This document shows, one piece after another, positions 46,011-57,788 of a stretch of DNA of 64,000 bases (its first letter is position 1; each line of letters begins with the position of its first letter). Origin of the DNA: Microbotryum silenes-acaulis (taxonomy: Eukaryota > Basidiomycota > Microbotryomycetes > Microbotryales > Microbotryaceae); assembly GCA_003665825.1 (NCBI GenBank), contig QPFY01000001.1, forward strand, positions 2,287,001-2,351,000, in the 5' to 3' direction. A program made the translations under genes and the position numbers. The notes beneath the pieces were generated by a model that did no database searches, was not told the DNA's origin, and saw only the letters and a list, made by a program, of their open reading frames with translations.

Positions 46011-47255
46011 GGTAACTCTCTTCAACGCGGCGGGTCAGTTGACTCATGTAGATGTAGATAACACTACGTATATATGCTGTGCAATAAGCGAGCCAATCGG
46101 ATGCTACTCGTAGTACTCGAAGTTAGACCTCACCTCAACGCACGAGATCCTCCTAGTACTCGAAGCTAAAGCTACAACCAGGGTTCCTCATTAGATGTCT
46201 AGATATCTATCTTAGCATATCTCGCTAAGATATAGATGACATCTTATCTAGGGGCCAAATATCTTAGAAAGATAGATATGGCGCCGGGGGTTTCCTTAGA
46301 TATCTTTAGATATCTTAACTTTTTTTGTGTCTGGTACAGACTCCTGTTGCGCTGGAAGTTGTAGTTTCCCGTAAGGAGGTTCTTGTTCCCTAGCGAGGAC
46401 ATCGAATTTCAAATCGTATAACTCACCTCAACTTGAGCGAGATCCTCCTAGTACCCAAGGTGCCTGAGCCGGTTTTGGCACCGGAGCCATGCCCAGCGGC
46501 GCGGGGGCCTCCGGTGCTGGCACCTCGGCGGCACTCGAACCTTGCATCAACGGATCACACCAGCCGGGAGGTCCGTGTGCCTCCTCCAAGTAGGCGCTCA
46601 GGAGCTGAGGCTGCTGAGATCACGTCGACATGGTCTGGAAAAATCAACAAAATTGAGCTGAGTGTTTTCGCCTCTCTAGGATGTTGCGACCGAGATGATG
46701 GTGAGGCGCAATGCGCCCGAGCTGGCGGTTTGTAAATGCCCACAAACTCCGACGTGGTGACAGACGACCTGCATGTGATGTGCTTCGGGAAACCCCGTTT
46801 CTATAGAGTCAGTCGTGGGAATACGAACTGAAGCGAGTTCTGACCGGAACCCCGAAAGGATACCCGTGGGGATCATTGCCCGACTTCCGATGTGGTGTTG
46901 ACATGCCCTACGAGGCCCAGGCTCACGCTGAATTGAAAAGTCGCCATGGCGCAGCGGTCTTCGTGGGCCTTGCTCGGGCCTTGCCCCTCGTATGCCGTAA
47001 AGTATATTCCTTGATCTACCACTTTTAATCTATGCCCCAACTTTGAGCTTTCGTCCTCTCTTCGTTCTTCTTCTCTCTCCTTCCACCTCATCAGACACAT
47101 CACTCCTCCCACCCCCCAGCCGCTTCACTTGGTCCCCTCTCCCTGTCCGAGCGGCTAGCTCGTGCCGATTGCCCAGAGCCGCCCAGCCGGCCACCTACCC
47201 TGGAAGTAACCCCCTCTTTCCAGTACTTTACCTCCGCGACTCTTCCGTCGCAGCA
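46011..47255. other. upstream region of membrane-protein gene, copy 3
   Basis: Homologous to the flanks in copies 1 and 2, except for an AT-rich insertion at about 46165-46430. It ends in a CT-rich leader before the ATG at 47256. No gene supported. Confidence 0.55.
46165..46430. repeat. AT-rich palindromic insertion (AGATATCT-rich), copy 3 only
   Basis: Interrupts sequence continuous in copy 1 between GATCCTCCTAGTA and a repeat of the same GAGATCCTCCTAGTACC motif. It contains repeated AGATATCT, and ATATCTATCTTAGC facing GCTAAGATATAGAT across a 7-base loop. Its nature is unknown; a small non-coding element is possible. Confidence 0.6.
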
Positions 47256-49142
47256 ATGGATTCAATACAAGCGATCGTAAAGCTGCTCAACCAGACGCTG
47301 GGGCCAGAGGACTCGCAAGAGTGGCTGCAAAGATGTGAGTATCCTTAGGAGCAGAAGAGGGGCACGGGCTGCGCCTGGTTTACCGGACGGAGGCGTTGAC
47401 ACATTGCGCTTGGGCCTCGGCCGGAGCAGACGGCACGCCCATCGTCCAGGCGATTCTTGAGGGCAGGGAGCCTTACCAAATCTCCATTGGAGCCATTCGC
47501 GACGCGATTTACCCGAAAAAAGGCCCGGCCTTCATGACGCAACTATGGATACTCGTTGGACTGTTCTCCGTTTCGGTCGTGCTCACTCTGCTCGGCATCG
47601 TACTTCGCCTGCGGCAAGGGCGCTTTTGGCTGTTTCGCCGAATCGACTGTAGAATCACGATGCCCAACATTTCGGTCCACAACAGCTTTTGGGCTTTCGT
47701 CTACCATTGCTGTGAGTCGACAAATAGTGACATGTATTTTATTATCTCTTTCCGAACGAGTGCAAGTGGACGGGGCTAAGGTCACTTCTCTCCTCCTTAT
47801 CGAATTCTCTTCTCGCCAGTCAGCATCCTCGCGCTAATCACAACACGCAAGATCGCTTCCGGATCCGTATATCCTTCATGGTACATCAGTTTCCAAGGTG
47901 CTCTACCCCTCACCCTCTCTGCCGGTCAGGTGACGGAAGTGTGGGCCACATTTGGAAGTTCCTACATCCGGAAATTCGGCTCGCATCACGACGATTCTCT
48001 CATCACTTCAATTTTATACCAATCCCTCCCTTTAATGCTCGCTCTGATCGCCCTCGTTCCCTCCTTCACTTTGCTCACAATACTCAAGCATCGTGCGGAT
48101 GCCATTTTCATCAATGCAAACGTGACCACCACTTCGCTCAGCAACCTCTCGTCGACTTGGGTACCCGGTCAACCGTTGCTCCTCTCCAACCTCGAAGAAA
48201 GTCTTCAGTCCCTCATTCCACTCATCGCTAGTAATCGAAACCTCACGCAGTGGGAAACAATCGCCAACGGCTATGTAGGATCCGTGTTGTGCATTACATC
48301 GGTGGTTCGTTCATTTTTTTTCTTCTTCTTAGCTGCTACTTCACTCCTCATTCGCAGTAGCTTACGATGATATCGACTTTCGTCCCACACAGCTCTACAT
48401 CTCAGCCGCCGTCATCGAAATCACCCATCTGCGCAAACAAGCGCGGGACCTCCGTCAGAGAGTTGGCCTCCCTGTCGCCCCCTGCTCACCGAGAAAGCTG
48501 GAAGACGACAGTCAAGCGTCACCCACGGTTCCCGCGACAGCCGATGTTGATCTGAGGAATCACCTCATGTGGGCACAGATTGATTTGTCCTGCTCTTTTG
48601 ACTACTCGCAAGCTGACGCGCTTCGGTCGCTCCACAGCGCCCAAGCCTCCCTCGTCGAATGGGCCACCAAGAACCGCCTCCTCGTTTCCACCTTGATCTC
48701 CGTCATGCTCCTCTCCAACACCGTCTTAGCCTACCGTACCGCCTCCATTCATATCTCTCTCGTCCATAACTCGGGCGACGTGCAAACCATAGCTCTGATC
48801 GGCGCATGGATCAATTCCGTCCTTTCCTTCCTCGTCGCGACCCTCATCCTTTTCCGATCACTCGAGGGCTCGACTGCTCTGACGAACTGGTTGCGTCGTT
48901 TCGCGCCTTACTTACCTCTCCCACCTACGACGACGACGAGAACGACGAGTGTCATGACGTCGTATATTCAGAAACCTTTGATGGGTGTTAGTATCGACGT
49001 ATCGACTAGCGTCATGGTTTCGAATTCCAAGTTGGACGAAAGGCGTTCGGAGAAGATGCCGGCGACGATGCCCAAGGAAGATCGGAAAGGGACGCTTGGC
49101 TCTGCCTCGGGATCATCGATAAATGAGGTCGAGATGGTCTGA
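47256..49142 (+). CDS. polytopic (about seven-helix) membrane protein, copy 3 (intact)
   Basis: Exons 47256-47334, 47430-47711, 47820-48301, 48393-49142 give 530 residues with the same helix pattern as copy 1. Exon 1 and the C-terminal tail are almost identical to copy 1, while exon 3 is clearly more diverged (GSSYIRKFG, SLPLMLALIALVPSFTLLTI, LKHRADAIF). The gene converges on RPA1 with 162 bp between stops; this is the ancestral arrangement. Function unknown. Confidence 0.8.
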
Positions 49143-49304
49143 TCCAATCGGTGTTAGGTAATGCTCGGATCCAATGTATGAAGTTGCACGCGTTATTTAC
49201 TATAAATCCCGAGAAAGCACCAGCAACGAGAAACGAAAGGAGTCTAGCACAAGATCCCCTGAATGCCAAACCCAAAGAAAAGACGAAGGGAAGCGAATTA
49301 TGAT

Positions 49305-51490
49305 CTACACGGACATGGCCTGGATCTGCTCGGCGAGGACCTTGGCGTCCTCAACCCAATTGACCGGTGCCGCTTTTTGCAACTGGTACCTGACCTTGAC
49401 CTGATCATTGAACGAGTCGGCCTTGGCCTTGACGGAGAAGTTGTACATGGTCCCGAGCGCCTTGTTGATCACGATCGGGAATTCGTCCTCGTTCTCCTCC
49501 CTGAGTTGCTGCATCTCGTTCGCCGTTCGGCCGAAGAGCTGCAGGCCCATCTCGTTGAAGCCAGAGAGCCAGATCTGGTTCGTGAAGTCGTTGACTGCAA
49601 TAGAGACGATGTAGCTGCAGGTTTACAAATTCTCATCAGTCAACTGCTTGGTTGGACGAGGAGCGCACGAGACTGACCGGTACTCTGGCTTCTCGTACGT
49701 CCTGTTGCACTTCTCGCACCTCCATTGTGACTCGTCCTCCATCGTCATCTTCTTGTTGCATTTCTCGGTCGGGCAAGCCGGGTATGAGAGGTTGTCGGTC
49801 TTGATGAAGGTGATGGTCGCGCGCGTCGCAAAGTACTCGGGCTTCTCCGACTGCATCCCAATGCCCGAATTGATGACCTCGTCGAGCGTCTTGAACTCGT
49901 CCTTCTTGAACGTCGCCGCACCCGACGTCGCCATCGACGAGTTGTACGACGTGAACTCGTTCGAGTGTCCCTCGGTGTCGTACCAGCCTCGCAGGGCGTG
50001 CGCCGCCTCGACATCGGGATCCTCGGCGATCGTTGACTGCCCACCCATGCTCAATGTTCGGCCACCGAAGTCTCCAACCTTGGCACCCTTGAACGCAAAT
50101 ACGCCGTTGTCGGTATCCTTCCATGTCTCGGCCGATCGGCCCCAAAGCGTGACGCGCACCGAGTAGCCCGATCGATCGACAATGGTCAGTTCTCGCTTCT
50201 TGATCTGCTTGTTCGTTGCCTTGGCGGTGATCTCGGACAAATCGCCATTGTCCTTGACGATACCGAGCACGTCAACGGTGGAATCCTTGGGGCACTCGCC
50301 GAGGCCAGCGAGTTCGACAAAGTTGTACTTGACCTGAGGAGCGGCATCCTGGTCCTCGCACAACTCGACGATCGTGTCACGTTCGAACGCGATCTCGTAC
50401 TCGTTCGATAGGTTCGAGAACTGCTTTTTGGCAATGTTGACTCGCGCCTTGGAGACGTAGTAAACCTTGCCGACCTCGAAAACGTCGTACAGATTATCCA
50501 CGGCTTCGTTGAACCCAGTGGCCTTGATCTCTCCCTGCAATGAGCACCAAATGTAATGGCATCATCAGACTGGTGTTCACCAGATCTAAACCAGCTGCGC
50601 ATGTCCTTTGCACTGACCGTCTCATCGAGCAAGTTGACGCTGAAAAGCTTTCCGTCGCCTCGCTGATTGCTCCAATGGCGAACATCCGATTTGACGGTGA
50701 CTCGAGCCTTGATGGTCCACCTATCAGAAAGGACGTTTAGAGAACGACTGTGTGTAGATGAGACCCCGAAATCCTCTGGGACTCACTTGTTCTGGTACGG
50801 GCTGAGACCCTCGATGGGGTAGATGACGGATTCGGCCCCGTTTCGACGCCCCCCGGCAGCGGGCCTGGCAGCAGGTGCGTTCTTGGCCGAAGTTGTGCTA
50901 CTAGCATTCGATCCACCCCTCCCAGCACCGACACTCGCGTTCGCCGTCGTCGCGGCAACAGCAGCGGCTTGGGCCTGCGCGCCACCTGCGGCGGGGTGGT
51001 TCTCGATAAACTTGGTCACGTCTTCTGGGGTCCCGATCTTGGTCGACGGGTGCGCAACGGCTTCGACGTCGAGGCAGATGATGATGCGACGACCTTGCAC
51101 GGCGTTGCAGGCTACCTGGACGAGACGAAGGACCGAATGCTTGCGGATAGGCGCGTTCTCGTCGCCGTCGACGAGGTGGTTCAGCTGCGTCGCCAGCATG
51201 GATTGCGCAAAGCATTGACCGTCCGACAGGATGAGGCTGTGAATGGTTATCGGACGAGTGAGTATCGGACGTATGACATCTCCATGGCTGGCAAGTCGCC
51301 CGTCCACCCCTCGGGTCACTGCGCTGGCCAAGTCGCGCGCTCACCGATGACGATCCGGTCCATTGGGGCTGACGATCTTCTTGATCGAGAGTACCTGCAC
51401 GACGGGCGCGTAGGGCATAGTGTTGGCACCTTCAGGTCCCTCGTACAGTTCTCTATTTCCGGTCGGGGACACGGGAGATGACAAGGCCAT
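49305..51490 (-). CDS. RFA1: replication protein A large subunit (RPA1/Rfa1)
   Basis: Binds single-stranded DNA in replication, repair and recombination. Five exons with consistent phases (51490-51345, 51236-50787, 50720-50618, 50534-49678, 49614-49305) give 621 residues, the usual length. The N-terminal protein-interaction OB fold contains [20 protein letters not shown] joined to [19 protein letters not shown]. Then a Gly/Ala/Ser linker and the DNA-binding OB folds follow ([35 protein letters not shown]). The C-terminal OB fold has its four-Cys zinc site (CPTEKCNKK ... [10 protein letters not shown]) and [20 protein letters not shown]. The last 105 bases are duplicated at 31093 and 42777. 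This is the only complete copy. Confidence 0.97.
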
Positions 51491-52431
51491 GATCGAAAGA
51501 GTCGCGTCGAGTTTCGCTGTGTCAGCGCGTTGCTTACGGCCCGATCAGGATCACCCCCGAATACCGATGTGGCTCACCTGATGACACCAACAGTGAGATC
51601 AGACATGATTTCGGGATGGGGGTGTGGTGAAGGGGTGAAGGTGACGGTGTGTGGGAAGGGAGAAGGAGCGCTGTCCTCAGCCACAAGTCATCGCTGGCTG
51701 GCCTTTGCTTGGACGCGTCGCGTGCGCGCCCACTCGAACGCGCCAAATGGCAATCGCGACCGTTTTGACCTCGCGCCCAACCGTGCGGTGCCTCGAGTTA
51801 GGCTGCGAGCGGTGGCATGCACTCCGGGCCCCCGAGTCCTTGAACTTCAAACCTCGATGTGCTCCTCGCTCCGGACGATCAAGCTCGTCGGCAGGCTATG
51901 CCCGGCCCCACTCTTGCTCTTCTCACAGTTTGAACAAAGAAAGGTCGCAACGATGAACCACTTCCCTGCGTAGACTTGAACCGCTCACTTGAAATTCGAG
52001 ACCGGGCGGCCAGAGCCTATATTGGAAACGGGCGCCGCCGTGTGCGGAGACCAGAGTTGGGAGTTGCGGAATTCTTCATTGATGACATGATGGCAAGCAA
52101 GGAAAAAAAATCTCGCCTCGCCTTCGTCTTGCTACCGATCGCGAAATCTGCCTGTGATATATCAGCACAAGAACGAGGGATGCATCGAGTAAACGTACCG
52201 TCTTTGAAGCAGCGAATAAACGTACTCTGGCTGAGGTCAGCTGATGGACTTTCTTCTCTATCGGATAGTTCTTCGCCTTGAAATTGCTGTTCAAAGAAGG
52301 GCTATTTCACCCTCAAGACGACACACTCTTTTAGAGAACGTTCTCCTCCGTTCCGACGGTCGACTGTAGCTTCATCAACAGCCACCGCGCCTTTGAGCGT
52401 GTATAACATTAGGACTTTTACAACCCAAATC
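51491..52431. other. intergenic upstream of RPA1
   Basis: About 0.94 kb between the RPA1 start and the stop of the next minus-strand gene. It presumably holds the RPA1 promoter. No gene supported. Confidence 0.5.
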
Positions 52432-54878
52432 TCATTCCATCGGATCAAAATTCTTGAACGCCTTTTTGAAAGCGACACATTCCTTCTTCTCCATTTGTTC
52501 ATTCTTGGAACAAGCTTTCCAATCCGCCCTTTCGGGTAACTCCATCAAAACCGCCAAAGCCTCCCTCCCAAACTGTAAACCGAACCTAGCGCCTTGTTCG
52601 ATCGAATGAACGAGCGTTTTACCGTTCGGTAGATCGACGCGGAAGTAATTGTCGGAAATGCCGAGTTTTCTCAGACCTTCAGAGGAGAGCGATGAGGAGG
52701 AGGCTTCTTTGAAGGTGACGTTTTGGTTTTGGCCTTGGTCAATAAAGACTTGTTCGACTTTGTCGAGGAGGGCATTCGGGATCGGGCAAATCTAAAGCCA
52801 AGGGAGAAGAGGTGACAGGTCCTCAGCCGTAAGTCAAAGCCCAAAAGACCTTGATCGCCTCCTATTCACCTGAATATGCGCGTGCCCACCCTTGCCACTT
52901 AAGCGTCCGACCTCGAAAGCGACGGGGCTCGCTCCAAACGCGGCATAACATGTCTTGAGCGCCGACTTGTAACGTTCGATCTCGGCGACGATGGGCACCG
53001 CTTGATCGGCGGGGACCGAGAGTAAAGTCGGGTAATGCGCGATCTGAAGGGTGGACCAGAGTGAAGAGGTGAGCTCATTGCAAAGTCGGAAGTCAAGAGT
53101 AGTCCTACGCACTGGTATGATCAACACATGTCCCCCGCCAGGAACAGGACTCTTCTCATTCGGTTCGCCATTAGGTCCCGTCGAACACAGTTGCCCCTTG
53201 GGAAGGGTCAAGTACGTCTCGCTCCCGATCGAAGCGATAAGGTGCTTCGTCACTTTCGGGTTGGACAGACAGAACCAGCACTCGTCCGCTGTGAGTTTGA
53301 AACCCCAACAGATTTTTTTAAAATCACCGCAAAAGCGAGCTGAAGAAAACAACGGCACTCACGCTGAATCGGCTTCATCGAGCCTCCTCCCGCACCCGCC
53401 CTGGCGGCAGCCCGTTGGGCGTCCCGTTCGACCTTTTCAGGGCAGTCCTGAATCCAATGACCCTTTTGTTCGCAAATGTTGCACTTGTAATGTTCCCTGT
53501 GAGTAGCGACATGTATGCGTGGCTCGTAGTTGAGCTCCCAAATCGCTACAGCCGTAAAAACGCCTTGCTTAAGGCTTCCCACTACTCACGGTGGCGGTCT
53601 TCGTTCCCCACCGTCGGCACCATTCCTCCCCCTCTTGTTGTTCCCATTCTTGCCTTCAGCACCAAAAATGTAATTCGGCACGCCGTACTCGTTCGTGCCG
53701 TTGTTCTGATCGAGCGATCCGGCCGGTCGTTTGGTACCTCGTTTCGAGTTGGACGAGTCGATCGAATACGGTGAGGGGGTCATACTTGTGGGAAGAGGGT
53801 TCGGTGGAGGTCCTCCAGGGACGATCGAGAATGCGTAAAAGGCCTGCACAGGTCACGGCTAGCGGTGTCAGTTCTCGTCGGTTCAGGATGTAAAATGAAA
53901 GAATCCAAGCCAGCCCAGCACCAAGCTCCCAAGCTGACTGACCCTCTCCTTCCCTTTGGCACCCATCTCTCCCAAGCAGACACTCCTGCACACCTGCTTA
54001 CTCCCATCATTCCACTGAAAAGGTTCTCGTTCCCAAAAGATGCCGGTCCCACCAATGAAGTGATACCTCGGCCGGGACATCCTCACTACCTCGTCCAACT
54101 CTGACGAAAAAGGTTGACCCTTCGCCGTCGCGGGTAAAGCCAAGGCCGAGAGGAGAGGGAGGGAAGCGGGGAGGGATGTGGTGAGGAGGATGTCGGGGGG
54201 TGGGATCGGTTTGGGAGGCAGGGACGAGTTGGGTCGTTGTGCTGGGGTGAGCAACGAGCGGAACGATTCGAGGTCGGTCGAGGTGAAGTGAGCCGCTGAC
54301 AAGGGATCGACGAGCTATGGATATTTGCATATCAGTGATTGGTACGTTCTCTTTATCCATTCTCTGTTCCCTTTAACGCACGTCTGCATCCGGGTCCTGC
54401 TCGGTCGCCTTGAACAGTTCCGGCTCGTACGATCCAGCGAACGTCGCGAGCCTCAGCCCCGAAGCCAGCGTCAACACACCCGTCTTCCCTGTGGGCCAGC
54501 TCCAACCACGATCAGTGAACCTAATCCGCAACCGTGGCCCACCACCTCTCCCGACTGACCAAGAAAGCTCAACCTCTCCGTCACCTGACCGCCTCCCTTG
54601 ACCGCCTCCCTAACCTTGTTCGGCACTGCTCCTTTCCCACCACTGATCGCATACAGCTGTACGTCCTTGGGCACCTCAATCACGCCAGCCATCAACTGCG
54701 CCAGTTCGAGATCATCGTCTGGGAGTCCGGAGAAGAGGTCGAGAGCGAGCACGAGGTCGAACGAGTGCTTGACTTGCAGCGTCCCGAGCTTGCTAAAGTA
54801 GCTGCTGAGCTTGGTCGGCGGACCGGTGACGAGCACTTTGACCGCTGTCGGGACCGAAGAGGGAGTCGTCGTCGCCAT
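52432..54878 (-). CDS. DRN1: CWF19-like protein 1 / Drn1 (lariat-debranching partner)
   Basis: Multi-exon minus-strand gene, start ATG 54878, stop 52432-52434. The N-terminal part (KVLVTGPPTKLSSYFSKLGT ... FDLVLALDLFSG) is the metallophosphoesterase-like domain related to the debranching enzyme Dbr1. A Ser/Pro linker follows, with a CCHC knuckle CNICEQKGHWIQDC. The CwfJ C-terminal domain 1 has ECWFCLSNP, IGSETYLTLPKGQL and GGHVLIIP. CwfJ domain 2 has GGHAHIQ and FRVDLPNGKTLVHSIEQG. Yeast Drn1 assists Dbr1 in intron turnover; S. pombe Cwf19 is a spliceosome component. At least six introns break the frame. The domain order is that of the Drn1/CWF19L1 group rather than CWF19L2. Confidence 0.85.
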
Positions 54879-55164
54879 CGCGAAGGGGTGGGCGATGAGC
54901 GAGAGTGTGTGGGGGGAAGAGCAAAGGCGAGTGCGAGCGCGACGCGCCTAAAGTGCACTCGGACGTCGAGCTCTCCGAAAATGAAACATCTCAAGTCAAG
55001 CTCGGACTCATCGTTGCTGAAGGTTGACCCCACTGAGACCACGGCTATGACACAACTAGATAGTACTGCGCAGAATTACATCGACTAATAAACGCCGGCC
55101 GAAAGTCGAAGCAGATTCGGAATGGAGATAAAAGCAAAGTCAGAGCAAAATACAAAGCCACTAC

Positions 55165-57788
55165 TCATACTCCGAGACGACCTTCTTGTACGGCGGGGAT
55201 AAAACTACCATTGGTAGGGTTGAGAGCCAAGGACTCATCAGTGGCCGGGCCAAGTGAGAGGCGCTCAACCTCGACAGGGGCAGCCGACGAGCTCCCCTTT
55301 CCGCGCCGCACGACCCTAACTCGCCCCTTATCCATCAGCGACGTCTGCAACGTGTCCTGCTTATCCGAACTAAGACCAAAACCAATCGGGAAGCACATGA
55401 TGTGGCCGATGGGGTACTTGTGGTAGTAGATCGTCCAGTCCCAAGCTTTTCTCGCTGCCTTCTTCACCGCGCCACCGAACCCGCGCTTATCGCCGGCATG
55501 GCGAAGCGAGGGCAAGGACGAGGACCCGTCGGTGCCCGAAGCGGACGACTTGTTCAAGTTCTCTAAATCCGAACCTGAAGGCCCCATGGGCAAGAGCGTG
55601 CGGGATGCAGTCGCGGTCGAGTTCGACTTGTTCTTCCTCCATGTCGACCCGGACATGATCGCCGACCTAGCCAGCGACTTGACCTTCTTGGCCCTTATCG
55701 CATCGTACTCTGCCGCATCGGTGTTGAGCATGTGCGAACGATGCTTAGTCGACCGCCCGTGAATCTTGACTGGAGGAGGCTGGCGCAACTTGGGGTCAGT
55801 GACGCCGACAGGATTATCGATGTTGTCCGCCTCTCCTTTGCCCCCGAGGTGGAAGTCGATGAAGATGTCGATGAACGGTTGGAGAGTCGCCGTGGCTTTG
55901 TTCATCTGTTTGCCGCAGCCCTCGCCATGCAGAGCGATGTCGAACTTGAAACCGACACTCGGAAGATTCATGTGCAGCACCGCGTCGTACTCTAGATACG
56001 GGGGTTTGAAAACGAGATTTAGGATAGTCGTCAGCGCGTGGTGACAAGATTGGTCGGTTGGGAAGGTCGACTTGATCAAAAAAGGCTCCTCGCACTCACC
56101 CTCAGAGAGCAAGGAAGCGCCGATCCCAATTCCAGCCATCGCATGGCCAATGACCGTTCCTTTGCCCGTACCAGTAACATGTACCTTCCCGGGATTCATC
56201 GTGACCCCGAAGTTGGTGTTCTTCCCCTTCAGTTGCAGCACGTCCATGTGGCCTTGCGCAGCCTCGTTGACGTGACCCGTCAATGTGCTCTTGACGCCGA
56301 CCTCACCGTGCACGTTTTCGAGACGGAGCCCGTAGCCGCCTTCGGCGTACAGGCCCAGGTGCAAGATCTTGGGGATGGTGATGCTGAACCCGGGTATACC
56401 GAGCTTAGCGCCCGGTTTCATGATCTCGAGCGTTTGAGCCAAGTTGGCCTGCAGGTTGGGTATGGTACACGTAAACAACCGAAAACGGTCAGTTGTCGAA
56501 CGGCAATGATGGGAGCAGCGTGTGAAACCAACACTGACCGTGGCGGTGATACCCCACCCAATTTGAGCTCGTACGCCTCGTGCGGTGGCATAGATGCCCA
56601 ACTCTGTCGGCTTCCAGTCCTTCGTCTCGGCGCGCAAGTCAAAGTCCATCCGACCAAAGATGCGGCAGTCGGTGCAGGTCGCTTCGGCCGAGAACGCGAC
56701 CCCCGCCCTCTTGATGCTAGGGGCTTTGACTTTCCCGCTGATGTCGGAATGAATGTCGACGTCGTAACGCTTATGCCCTTTGTAGTCCCCTGACAGGTGA
56801 TGGAAGTGATTTTTAAGAAAACCCCATTTCGAGTCCTTGAAGCTGACGCCATTGGTTTTATTGGTGGTCAAATCGGTGGTACTGCCGTTGAGAGACGGTG
56901 CTTCCCCATCGATTGTCTGCGATCGTTTGGAAAGAGTCGCGTTCGAGCTTGAATTCGAGGTGGAGCCTTCGATCGTATCCGTATCCGCATCCGAAGTTGT
57001 GTCGGGAACACCTGGTGCACCTCCACCAAACTCTAGCACGAACGAATGCGCAGCAAAACTCCACTCCTGAGGACCTCCCTGGAGGGTAATCGTCTTACTC
57101 GTTGCGTCGCTCTTCATATTGTCGAAGTGGTAAGGTTGAAGATTGCCTTCGGGGGTAAGACATCCTTTCCAGTTGGCAAGGACGTGCATGACGTGCTTGT
57201 CGTGGTCATTGACCCATGACCAGGCTTTAACGGCGGCCGTAAAATCGTCGGAGCTCGTGAAAGTGAGCGTCGTGCTCTTGGGACCGCATTTGACGTTGTT
57301 CAAGAACTTGGAGAAGCGCTGCATGTTGATAATCTATGTTGCAGTGTGGTAGAAGTGCATATGTTCAGCGCGTTGTCACCCCCCTTCAGGGCGCAGATAA
57401 GCTCTTGTCATACCTTTTCAGTGTCGTGACTATCCAACTCCATCGTTGCGAACGTCGCCATCCCGTGTTCGTCTGGTGGTCCAAGAAAGAGCAGAGCGTT
57501 AACATGAGAATAACGATGCCCGATTCAACTTTACATTCGATGCACTAAAAATTTGAATGTTGACGTACCTTTAGGGCCCGCCCAAATGACATCTTCCTTG
57601 TCCTGCAAATCGAGCGAAGCCAATGAGCTTGCCGAAGTAGCAGCCCCATCCTTGGTGGAAGCGAGCGAAGCGGAAAAAGGTCGACCCTCGGTAGCGTGGG
57701 AACTGTCGAAGAGGGGTACGGGGGTCATCACCTCGCTCCGGACTAGAGCGGGGAGGAGTACGAGGGGAAGGAGCAAGGGTGCCAACAT
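55165..57788 (-). CDS. secreted fungal protein with signal peptide (DUF7029/DUF7223-like)
   Basis: The first exon starts at 57788 with a clear signal peptide, MLAPLLLPLVLLPALVRSE. Later exons include 57310-56540 and 56450-55165. The long extracellular region has FLNNVKCGPKSTTLTFTSSD, a Cys-containing block ATCTDCRIFGRMDFDLRA, beta-rich repeats (LHLGLYAEGGYGLRLENVHG) and a basic Ser-rich C-terminus. The Cys motif and length resemble secreted fungal proteins with DUF7029 and DUF7223 domains, recalled from memory and not searched. No membrane anchor is obvious at the end. One intron lies near 56540-56450; the joins between 57531 and 57310 are not resolved. Function unknown. Confidence 0.7.

Larger units (their letters stand above)
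22687..49409. repeat. tandem triplication: three diverged copies of an about 8-kb segment
   Basis: Copy 1 is 22687-31197, copy 2 is 31198-42881, copy 3 is 42882-49409. Each runs from the 3' end of the UBA-like gene through insulysin sequence, kinase-like remnants and the membrane-protein gene into the 3' end of RPA1. The full UBA-like and insulysin genes stand at the left edge, the full RPA1 at the right edge, and the two inner junctions fuse RPA1 and UBA-like fragments at the identical base. Copies differ by deletions and transposon insertions. Confidence 0.9.

Noticed and set aside
49263..49404. Plus-strand frame MPNPKKRRREANYD... repeated three times
   Set aside because: Antisense to the RPA1 3' end and its two duplicated fragments; it repeats only because the DNA is duplicated.
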